The position numbers were made by a program, and so were the translations under genes. The notes beneath the pieces are model-generated. The model saw only the letters and a program-made list of their open reading frames with translations, had not been told where the DNA came from and did not search any database. A DNA stretch of 64,000 nucleotides from an uncultured Bacteroidales bacterium (GTDB taxonomy: Bacteria > Bacteroidota > Bacteroidia > Bacteroidales > UBA932), in the NCBI GenBank assembly GCA_944322815.1, contig CALUQB010000013.1:1-64000 (forward strand), read 5' to 3'. This document shows positions 18,095 through 25,665 of the stretch, piece after piece; positions within the stretch are counted from its first letter, which is position 1, and each line of letters begins with the position of its first letter.

Positions 18095-20632
18095 TTACCG
18101 GACTGTTTCCATAGTCAGGGACGCCGGCTTCAGTCCGTCAGCGGAAACATCCAGCACCATCGTGCCCGCCTCTTCCGACGAACTCACTATCACAGTCAGT
18201 TTTCCGTTGAACAGATGCATCCGCGGCTCCTGGAACGGATCGAGACAGGTCGGATCTCCATTGGCGGCAGCCTTGAAAGTGCCGGCGCCCGATACTGCAA
18301 ATTCCACCAGCCGTCCGTCCAGAGGACATACATTTCCGGCACTGTCCACGGCACTCACCGTCACATAAGACAGGTCCTTCCCGTCAGCTTTCAGGACCTT
18401 GCGAGACGGTTCGAGCATCAGGGTGTACGGTTCTCCGGCAGTACGGACCATGGCCTTTTCCACGGGATTCCCCGCCTCGTCATAAGCCACCACCTTCACC
18501 TCGCCAGGCTCATAGACCACATCAGGCCACATCAGACGGTATCTGGACTCCACCGGAGCATTCACGTCACCGAGCTGTCCGGCATAGGAGGTATAGAAAG
18601 ACGCAGCCACCGTATCCACAGAAATCGCATAGCCGTCACGGCTTTTCTTCTGACGGCCATAGCTTCTCCCGTTCACGAACAGCTCCGCCTCAGGCCAGCT
18701 CGTGTACACGAATACCGGCACTGTCTCACCTTCTCTCCCGTTCCAGTTCCAGTGAGGCAGAACGTGGAGGGTACTTTCTTCCTCATTCCACACGCTTCTG
18801 TAAAGCCAGTATCTGTCCTTAGGTATGGAAGCCAGGTCTATGATGCCGAACATCGAGCTGTGGTTCGGCCACGAATCCGTACCGTACGGACTCGGCTCGC
18901 CGAGATAGTCGAAACCAGTCCATACAAACTGTCCAAGAAGCCAGTCACAGTCCTCACCCAGCGCAAGATCCACGTCCGGAATATTCGACCATCCGCAAGA
19001 CTCTACATCGTATGCCGAGCACTGCTGGTCTTCATACAACGCACCATACCTCTTCATGACAGGAAGCTTGTACACGCCCCTGGAACTCACGGTAGATGCA
19101 GTTTCAGAACCCAGCACGAAACCCTTCGACAAGGAATCATATACTTCCTGATACCGGAATGTCCGGTAATTGATACCCGGTATGTCTATCATGTCGGCAA
19201 AGCCGTTCTCCAGAATACAGTCCACCTGGTCCATTCCGCAGGTTACAGGCCTGGTAGGGTCCTCCCTGTGGCAGATATCCTGCAGGAAAGAAGCCACCTC
19301 ATAGCCGGATTCCGAGCACTGTGTCGGGACTTCGTTTCCTATGCTCCACATCACCACGGACGGGTTGTTCCTGTACTGGCGCAGCATGTTCACCATATCC
19401 TTTTCAGCCCATTCGTCGAAGAATCTGTGGTAGCCGTTCTCGCATTTCGCGATATCCCACTCGTCGAATGATTCCACCATCATCATGAAACCCATCTCGT
19501 CGCAAAGCCGCACCAGCTCCGGAGCCGGCATGTTGTGCGTCGTCCTCACGGCATTGCAGCCCATGTCTTTCAGCAATTCCAACTGATGCCTCAGAGCCGA
19601 CACGTTGACAGCAGCTCCCAAAGGTCCGAGATCATGATGGTTGCACACCCCTTTGAACACTGTCCTTTCTCCGTTCAGGAAAAATCCTTTGTAAGGGATG
19701 TATTCTATCTTCCTGATTCCGAAAACTGTCTCATAGCGGTCCAGAGCCGTGCCGTCCGCCGAAAATATCTCGGATACCGCAGTATAGAGCCGCGGAGTAT
19801 CCGGCGACCACAGCTCCGGTCTGAGAACGACCACGCTCTGTTCCACTTCCTGAATGCCTCCGACCAATGTTATTTCTTCCGTTGAAGCCGATGCCACCTT
19901 TTTCCCGTCAGGTCCGTAGATTCCGGTCACCACCTTCACTTTTCCGGCACCGGCAGGAGCTGTCACTGTCGTCCTGATATCCACTTCCGCCTCACCGGCA
20001 CTGACTCTCGGAGTAGTCACATACGTTCCCCATACCGGGACATGTACCGGATCAGTGGCTATGACATGGACATTCCTGTACAGACCGGCCCCGGGATACC
20101 ACCTGGATGAAAACGGCCTGTTTTCCAAGGTCACGGCCAGCTGATTCTCTCCTGGACGGACATAATCAGTCACATCGCACCAGAAGGAATTGTACCCGTA
20201 CGGCCAGAAACATACCTGCTCTCCGTTGACATACACTCTGGCCTCGCTCATAGCGCCGTCGAACAGAAGCGTCACTGATTTTCCTTCAGGTACGTCAAAG
20301 GTATTCCTGTATGTTCCTGTCCCGATATAGGGCAGGCCTCCGCTTCTTCCTGTCTTCCTGGTCGGCTTTTCTTCCAGGTCCTGCTTGATAGCCACTACCT
20401 GAAGGTCGATTTTCTCATCGAACGGACCTTTTATGGCCCAGTCATGGGGTACTGTCACGGTTTCCCATCCGGAATCATCATACTCCGGCATCACACTGCC
20501 TTCCGGCACGCCGAGTGAAAACTTCCAGCCCTTTTCCAGTGTGGTTTCAGTCCTCTGTGCATAAAGATCCGTGACGCCTGCCAACGACAGCAGCATGGCG
20601 CATAGTGCATACAATATCCTTCTCATTTTCAT
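18095..20632 (-). CDS. glycoside hydrolase family 2 (beta-galactosidase-like), exported
   Basis: An 845-residue GH2 enzyme with a signal peptide ending LYAQ. A sugar-binding jelly roll spans about 30-195 and an Ig-like domain about 200-300. The TIM barrel (about 305-600) has the acid/base Glu434 in MWSIGNEVP and the nucleophile Glu510 in FVLGSETAS. A DUF4982-like domain (AELFVNGRSYG) and a C-terminal Ig-like domain follow. GH2 enzymes remove beta-linked galactose, glucuronate or mannose; the LGSE nucleophile context is typical of exo-beta-galactosidases with DUF4982. It heads the transporter-peptidase-SusCD series. An ATG at 20626 is an alternative start. Confidence 0.9.
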   Translation of the reverse strand: MKMRRILYALCAMLLSLAGVTDLYAQRTETTLEKGWKFSLGVPEGSVMPEYDDSGWETVTVPHDWAIKGPFDEKIDLQVVAIKQDLEEKPTRKTGRSGGLPYIGTGTYRNTFDVPEGKSVTLLFDGAMSEARVYVNGEQVCFWPYGYNSFWCDVTDYVRPGENQLAVTLENRPFSSRWYPGAGLYRNVHVIATDPVHVPVWGTYVTTPRVSAGEAEVDIRTTVTAPAGAGKVKVVTGIYGPDGKKVASASTEEITLVGGIQEVEQSVVVLRPELWSPDTPRLYTAVSEIFSADGTALDRYETVFGIRKIEYIPYKGFFLNGERTVFKGVCNHHDLGPLGAAVNVSALRHQLELLKDMGCNAVRTTHNMPAPELVRLCDEMGFMMMVESFDEWDIAKCENGYHRFFDEWAEKDMVNMLRQYRNNPSVVMWSIGNEVPTQCSESGYEVASFLQDICHREDPTRPVTCGMDQVDCILENGFADMIDIPGINYRTFRYQEVYDSLSKGFVLGSETASTVSSRGVYKLPVMKRYGALYEDQQCSAYDVESCGWSNIPDVDLALGEDCDWLLGQFVWTGFDYLGEPSPYGTDSWPNHSSMFGIIDLASIPKDRYWLYRSVWNEEESTLHVLPHWNWNGREGETVPVFVYTSWPEAELFVNGRSYGRQKKSRDGYAISVDTVAASFYTSYAGQLGDVNAPVESRYRLMWPDVVYEPGEVKVVAYDEAGNPVEKAMVRTAGEPYTLMLEPSRKVLKADGKDLSYVTVSAVDSAGNVCPLDGRLVEFAVSGAGTFKAAANGDPTCLDPFQEPRMHLFNGKLTVIVSSSEEAGTMVLDVSADGLKPASLTMETVR

Positions 20633-20670
20633 ATTGAAAACTTTCTCTCAGTGTAGGGCTCAAATATACG

Positions 20671-20702
20671 CATCATCCTCCTGACGACAAAATTATTTTG
20701 TC
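20671..20702 (-). promoter_or_regulatory. GH2 promoter element with adjacent palindrome
   Basis: On the minus strand a -7 box TATATTTG (20678-20671) is preceded by a perfect 17-bp palindrome gacaaaattattttgtc (20686-20702). No -33 TTTG sits at the normal distance, which suggests an activator- or repressor-controlled promoter with the palindrome as operator. Confidence 0.5.
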
Positions 20703-20747
20703 ATCCGTCTTTTCTTTCTGTCTGTTGCAGGAGGTAAGTTCCCTGAC

Positions 20748-22352
20748 CTACATCAGAATAGCCAGCGCGTTCAGGTTGCCGTCCGCAGCGGCACCGGTAT
20801 CTACTCCCGTGACAGAGACCGTGACTGTACCGTCTGATGCAGGAACGACATCCTTGACCTCGGCCTGATAGTTCTCCAGGTTCTCTCCGGTCCAGGACTT
20901 CATGCCAGGCTTGATTTCCACTGGCTCCGATTCTTCCGCCCCGGAAACGGTGAAGCGCGAGATACGGGCATCCGCACTTCCGTTAAACCTCACCGACAGG
21001 ATACGGAAATCATAAGACCTGGCAGGATCGAGACCGGAAAAAGTCACGGTAGCCGGTCCGACATCCCCGTTTCCTTTCGTTCCGGACACCACTATGCCGT
21101 CGACCCATGCATCCCTAAGCCATGTAAAACCGTCTATGACAATATCCTGATCGTCCGGCTCTCCGCCGACACCGTCATACATCTTGGAAAATCCTTCCAT
21201 GGACGAGATGGTAACGGATGTATAAGCTCCGTCAGCGTCTTTCAGATAGACAGGCTTGTCATCGTCTGAAATACCGTAGACCATGACATTGTTCCACTCC
21301 GTGGCGCGGCTCGAACCGAAATCGACATAGACAGGGGTATTCCCGTCAGAAGTGACGGCCGGAGTCTGGAAATCAGTCATCGGATTCGCTTCGTATGGGG
21401 ACAGCACGGCGAAATGGGCTGCGTTCTGTGCGACTTCCGCATAAGCCTGGTCGACTGATGCCGGCACGTATGAATTTCCCACCACACTCATACCTGATAT
21501 TTTTTCAAACCAGGTGCAGGCAGCGGTATAGCGGCCGTAATTCACTTCCAGATGGTATCCGTCCCTGTTGAACGCATCTCCTATGAACGAATTCCTGCCG
21601 TTCTGGATCGCAGTGCCGGACGGGATGACGATATCGATATCATTGTCAGCCGCAGCCTGCCGCGAGGCTGACATTATGGCATTGTACATGGTCATCTGGT
21701 CGCTGTCATATTTCGAGAACTCGCCGTGTGTGGAATTCGAGGCATAAGCCCATGTCTGATGGAAAACCAGCTCCATGACAGGACTGGTCGCACTTTCTCT
21801 GACATACGCTGCCAGTTCCGGGAGATACGGAGTGTATGTATCATATTTTCCAGAACTTCCGCTGGCCTGCTGGAGGCTGATGTAGTCCCAGTTTTCGTCA
21901 GCGATACCCGCTGCCATGGTGAATCGGCCTTTTTCGGTCTTGACACCATCCACTACCTTGCGGTAAGCGTAGCCGGCAGTATTGTTCTTCATATTATTGT
22001 AATGCCTCTCCAGAGTACACCCGCCGATATAGAGATTCCCTATGACAGCATCGATTCCGGCAGCATCGAAAAGTTCCCAAAGGTACTGTTCTACGGCATC
22101 CTGGGAGAAACTGTTTCCGATGGCCAGTATCTTGACCACTCCGTCGCCATTGAGATCCGGTCCTTCCGGCTCCGGTTCAGGTTCCGGCTCCGGCTCAGGT
22201 TCCGGTTTCTCGTCCGGATCATCCGGGTCCTGCCCCTCATCTGACTGCTCCATATCTTCAGGATTCTTTTCTTCTGCATAAGTGTCCGTACAGGATACAA
22301 AGGCGAACAACATGGTCGCCATAATCATGATAAGCGTATAAGTCTTTTTCAT
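20748..22352 (-). CDS. DUF4886 (SGNH-hydrolase-like) lipoprotein
   Basis: A lipoprotein (FAFVSC) with a Pro-Glu repeat linker (PEPEPEPEPEPE, about residues 51-62) leading to a DUF4886 domain. The SGNH-like block I is ILAIGNSFSQDAVEQYLW, and a distal NRDGYHLEVNYGRYTAA provides the Asp and His expected of block V. SGNH enzymes are esterases or deacetylases; DUF4886 members are often found near glycan genes, but their substrate is undefined. The C-terminal 190 residues form a beta-rich module with Ser-rich strands, possibly carbohydrate binding. It lies 115 nt upstream of the GH2 gene, and a transposon-like repeat lies immediately upstream of its start. Confidence 0.8.
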   Translation of the reverse strand: MKKTYTLIMIMATMLFAFVSCTDTYAEEKNPEDMEQSDEGQDPDDPDEKPEPEPEPEPEPEPEGPDLNGDGVVKILAIGNSFSQDAVEQYLWELFDAAGIDAVIGNLYIGGCTLERHYNNMKNNTAGYAYRKVVDGVKTEKGRFTMAAGIADENWDYISLQQASGSSGKYDTYTPYLPELAAYVRESATSPVMELVFHQTWAYASNSTHGEFSKYDSDQMTMYNAIMSASRQAAADNDIDIVIPSGTAIQNGRNSFIGDAFNRDGYHLEVNYGRYTAACTWFEKISGMSVVGNSYVPASVDQAYAEVAQNAAHFAVLSPYEANPMTDFQTPAVTSDGNTPVYVDFGSSRATEWNNVMVYGISDDDKPVYLKDADGAYTSVTISSMEGFSKMYDGVGGEPDDQDIVIDGFTWLRDAWVDGIVVSGTKGNGDVGPATVTFSGLDPARSYDFRILSVRFNGSADARISRFTVSGAEESEPVEIKPGMKSWTGENLENYQAEVKDVVPASDGTVTVSVTGVDTGAAADGNLNALAILM

Positions 22353-22382
22353 ATCATTTCCGCCTTTCAGGCAAATTACATA

Positions 22383-22594
22383 TAACGTCAGTTCGACGAA
22401 TTATTCTACTCAGTACCAGAGATTTCGTCGAACTGACGTTACGATTTCTGCGAAATCTCCTTCCTTTTACGTGTCACCCCTCTTAAATTCTCCCCTATCA
22501 AGGGGAGAACTTACTGCCGGATTCGTAAAACGAATCCTCTAAAAGAGGTAGTTCTCTGAAATTAACTTCGTTCTTTTCATCGAACTCACGTTAT
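22383..22594. mobile_element. MITE-like hairpin element, copy 1 (212 bp)
   Basis: A 212-bp non-coding element with imperfect terminal inverted repeats (tataacgtcagttcgacg against tataacgtgagttcgatg, 16 of 18). It contains a series of perfect hairpins: a 17-bp stem 22384-22400/22424-22440, GATTTC/GAAATC, TTCTCCCCT/AGGGGAGAA, GGATTCG/CGAATCC and CCTCT/AGAGG. A second copy of the same length is at 45919. It fills most of the gap between the DUF4886 gene and the FAD oxidoreductase gene; the remaining flanks hold nothing I recognise. Confidence 0.8.
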
Positions 22595-22638
22595 AATTAT
22601 TATTGTTTTCAGTGTTTGCATGTCATTTGCGAAGTGGT

Positions 22639-24639
22639 TTATTCCGCTATAAGCAGAATGGCATCAGCCCGTGTCCTGCCTCCTTTTCCCGATATTCTCA
22701 CTTTGGAATCACCGTCAGCGGAGAATTCATATGTCCCTACATGGAACCATTCGCCTTTAGTCTGCCCCATGAAGACAAGACCGTCATGTTCCATGGTGCA
22801 GTTCGATCCGTTTCCTGACGACCGGACATCCACAAAGGTTTTCTGTCCGTGGTTTCCCTCCTTATGCAGATAACAATACAAATCATACCGGCCTGTTTCA
22901 GGAACATGGAAACTGAACTCTGCGGGACCGGAACCTGATTTGCATTCCAGATAAGTCGGACCATAGCCTACCCCTCGTCTAATCCTCTCCCAACCTGCAG
23001 GAAAAGACACTCCTTCATCCATATCATCGACTATAATATCAGGGACGCTCCCGTCCAGATAAGGATCGGAATCCATCATGTCATTGATTTTTCTGTAATC
23101 CACATCCTGTACGTCAACGTCTCCGTTTTCCGCGGCAAACCAGGATGCCATGGCAGCCACTTGTCCTAAAACCATGAAAACAGGTTCCATCCTTATAGAA
23201 CCATAGGCAATATGACTTGCTGAAAGACAGACAGGAACGATCAGATTCGTACATTCTTCACGCCGTGGGGTAATGGATCCGTATGATATCGGATAAGGTC
23301 CGTTTCCTCCGACTTCCACATTCCCCTCGTTCTTTACCATCAGACGACCGTCCTTTTCCACCACTATCCTCTGGCAGTTATGCGAATCCATAGTATAGGC
23401 CGCCATCGCCACGCCGTCTTCAGGCACTGTCCGACCTTCGCAATCAGCCTGTGTGGCCACATACTCCCCGATCATCCGTCTAGCCTCACGCACATACAGT
23501 TGAGGTGTCCAGTTTCCCGTATCGGAATACTCGTCTTTCGGATATCCCCACCGGAGCATCTCGTTTCTGATTTCTTCCGGCACCCTCGGATCATGCCCCA
23601 TGAAATAAAGAAGTCCGACAGTATATGACTTGTGCGCTTCGACGATTCTTTCCCTCTCATCATACCCGGCCTCGGGATAGCGGTGATTCATTCCTATCAT
23701 ATCCGTCGAGAATCCGCCCTTGTTGTTTATATCCGTCTTCCTTCCAGGCATCCTGCTCCAGATGAAATAATCACCCAGACTTTGACGTTTCCCTTCCCTG
23801 AACTTGATCAGCCTGGCCAGAAGTTCATATCTGGTTGAATCATAGTCTTCAGGTCTGGTAATCGGGATCATGTTCCTGAGACTGTCCGTGAGACATATCC
23901 GGTAATTGTATGCCTGCACCAGAGTGTCACCGGAGCCGTCAGGAGCCTTCACGGCAGACGAGATTCCCCATATAAGCCCGCTGTCAGGATTTCCGGGTTC
24001 TACAAAAGGGTCTATCCCGTCAGGGAACTGATGCCCGTTCATCAGCTGCACACCGTCTATAGTCTCTCCATAAACACCATTGGACTCCCTGCCTACAATA
24101 TAACTGACACCGGCTGCAGCCATAAGATCCCCCTCATACGAGCAATCTATGAAATAAGAAGCGCCAAGCCCGGTCTTTTCACTGAAATTCTTTCCATAAG
24201 CCAGCGTGACACGCGATATCCTACCGTCTCTTTTCTCCACTTTCTCCAATCTGTGGTTTTCAAGCAACGTTATCCGGGGATGTAAAAGATACGACTCAAG
24301 TATTTCGGAAGCTACATGAGGTTCGAAAATCCATTGTTCAAGACGACCGTAATGCTCTCCGACATTCCTGTAGAATTTTTTAGCAAGTCCCTTGACCACC
24401 TGCTTGTTACCGATATCGGTATAGCCAAGTCCGCCTGTGGTCATGCCTCCGATGTGGTCTCCTGGCTCAATGAGAACGACATCCATGCCAAGCTGAGCCG
24501 CAGAATGGGCAGCGATGACACCAGATGCAGTGGCTCCATAAATACAAAGATCATAATCCGCATTGCGGCAGCCTGTAAGAAGCCCTGCCGCACTCAGGAG
24601 CAGCATAAGGCCTGTGATAATGATTCTAACGCATTTCAT
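22639..24639 (-). CDS. exported FAD-dependent oxidoreductase with C-terminal golvesin-like domain
   Basis: A 666-residue lipoprotein (LLTGC, Cys24). A dinucleotide fold begins at once (YDLCIYGATASGVIAAHSAAQLGMDVVLIEP), followed by FAD_oxidored (PF12831-type) landmarks GGMTTGGLGYTD, IDCSYEGDLMAAAGVSY and IRMEPVFMVLGQVAAMAS. Residues about 535-666 form a golvesin/xly-like beta domain (GPAEFSFHVPETGRYDLYCYL, then ADAILLIAE), probably binding carbohydrate. The family is frequent in Bacteroidota glycan loci, but the reaction is not established; oxidation of a sugar is a guess. It has its own promoter and is separated from the rest of the locus by a scar of broken genes. Confidence 0.8.
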   Translation of the reverse strand: MKCVRIIITGLMLLLSAAGLLTGCRNADYDLCIYGATASGVIAAHSAAQLGMDVVLIEPGDHIGGMTTGGLGYTDIGNKQVVKGLAKKFYRNVGEHYGRLEQWIFEPHVASEILESYLLHPRITLLENHRLEKVEKRDGRISRVTLAYGKNFSEKTGLGASYFIDCSYEGDLMAAAGVSYIVGRESNGVYGETIDGVQLMNGHQFPDGIDPFVEPGNPDSGLIWGISSAVKAPDGSGDTLVQAYNYRICLTDSLRNMIPITRPEDYDSTRYELLARLIKFREGKRQSLGDYFIWSRMPGRKTDINNKGGFSTDMIGMNHRYPEAGYDERERIVEAHKSYTVGLLYFMGHDPRVPEEIRNEMLRWGYPKDEYSDTGNWTPQLYVREARRMIGEYVATQADCEGRTVPEDGVAMAAYTMDSHNCQRIVVEKDGRLMVKNEGNVEVGGNGPYPISYGSITPRREECTNLIVPVCLSASHIAYGSIRMEPVFMVLGQVAAMASWFAAENGDVDVQDVDYRKINDMMDSDPYLDGSVPDIIVDDMDEGVSFPAGWERIRRGVGYGPTYLECKSGSGPAEFSFHVPETGRYDLYCYLHKEGNHGQKTFVDVRSSGNGSNCTMEHDGLVFMGQTKGEWFHVGTYEFSADGDSKVRISGKGGRTRADAILLIAE

Positions 24640-24669
24640 ATAAACTCAACTGTTGACTTTTCCAAAAAC

Positions 24670-24689
24670 TGTGTCCGTACACAAAATTA
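24670..24689 (-). promoter_or_regulatory. promoter -7 box and TGTGT-ACACA operator of the FAD oxidoreductase
   Basis: On the minus strand TAATTTTG (24689-24682) fits a -7 box, with TTG at 24710-24708 as a weak -33. The palindrome tgtgtccgtacaca (24670-24683) overlaps its downstream edge. A closely related palindrome lies in the promoter at 45.8 kb. Confidence 0.45.
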
Positions 24690-24706
24690 CGACAATTTTT
24701 CAAAAT

Positions 24707-25325
24707 TCAATACAGAACCCGTCTTTTCCTCCCAACACTACGCCGGAACCGGACACAGAATATCGGGAAATAAACAAGAAGTGCAATGACAGAAAAGGCC
24801 ATCCCACCCATGGTACCTATAGCGAAATCGAACCAGAACACTTCGTCAGGCCCGTCGAACAGGAAAGGAACCAGTCCGAGAACAGTGGAAATGACTGTCA
24901 GCATTACCGCTCAGCATCACGAGAGCCGCAAAGCCACCCTGGTCAAACGTAAAATCCGAAAAGCCGAACACGAGAAACACACCTATGAACGAAATTGGTA
25001 TCAGCAGGATGACAGCCAGAGGATATTTAAGAGACTCGAACGTCATGCTGCACATGACATAGATGACAGCAGCCACCAGAAGCAGAAGCCATGCGTATTT
25101 CCAACGCTCTTTCTCACCCCAGCCCCCGTAAGACGGAGAAGAAGCCTTGTACCCGACAGGCAGCAGTTCTTCATTGAAATATTTGACAGTATTGTCTATG
25201 AATTTCTTCGACAGTTCATAAGACCCTATGAAATCGAACCCTACCGTAATTTCATAAGACTGGTTGTATCTTCTTATAGGGAATCCGGTACGACGCTTTA
25301 CAAAGATGAAAAGCTGCGGATTGGC
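24707..25325 (-). pseudogene. remnant of an RND efflux permease (AcrB/CzcA type)
   Basis: Minus-strand frames encode two pieces of an RND pump permease. Residues ITVGFDFIGSYELSKKF through the membrane segments YAWLLLLVAAVIYVMCSMTF and PLAVILLIPISFIGVFLVFG to GGFAALVMLSG (about 25325-24908) come first. After a frame change at about 24905, MLTVISTVLGLVPFLFDGP and GTMGGMAFSVIALLVYFPIFC follow. The 50 or so residues normally between VMLSG and LTVISTVLG are missing, and everything N-terminal is lost where transposase sequence begins. This is a dead fragment with an internal deletion, not a functional pump. Confidence 0.8.
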
Positions 25326-25334
25326 CTTGAAGAG

Positions 25335-25570
25335 ATGATATATGCATTTGACAGCAGTACCATTGAACTTTGTCTTAAGTTGTGTCCATGGGCCGAGTTC
25401 CATCACGGCAAAGGCGCGTTCAAGATGCACACACTGTTGGATCTGCGCGGCTCGATTCCCACGTTTGTCATGCTCACGCCAGGCAAGGTTAACGATGCCA
25501 AGGTGATGGACAAGATCCCTGTCGAGGCTGGCACTTTCTACCTGATGGACAAGGGTTATGTGGCCTTTGT
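25335..25570 (+). pseudogene. IS4-family (DUF4372-type) transposase fragment
   Basis: The plus strand encodes an internal piece of a DDE transposase: IYAFDSSTIELCL, the block HHGKGAFKMHTLLDLRGSIPTF and PVEAGTFYLMDKGYV, which carry the first two catalytic aspartates of the IS4 catalytic core. Both ends are missing. On the left it abuts the RND remnant at about 25330; on the right homology stops after GYV and the frame runs on to 25622. The remaining open frame upstream is antisense to the RND remnant. It records an old insertion followed by deletion. Confidence 0.75.
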
Positions 25571-25617
25571 TATGGTAAAATTTCTCCGGACAGCAGTTAA
25601 AAAGATTATAAAAAGAG

Positions 25618-25645
25618 AGTGACCCAAAAATATTTTTGAATCACT
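25618..25645 (-). terminator. hairpin downstream of the GH2 gene
   Basis: agtga (25618) pairs with tcact (25641), enclosing the perfect 14-bp palindrome caaaaatatttttg (25625-25638). It lies 20 nt after the stop of the GH2 gene, so it probably ends that transcript before the scar region. It could alternatively be a leftover end of the insertion sequence. Confidence 0.5.
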
Positions 25646-25665
25646 CCATCAATCAACATTCCGGC

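Noticed and set aside
24786..25622. Intact 278-codon plus-strand gene
   Set aside because: Only the last third resembles a transposase; the rest is antisense to an RND permease remnant.
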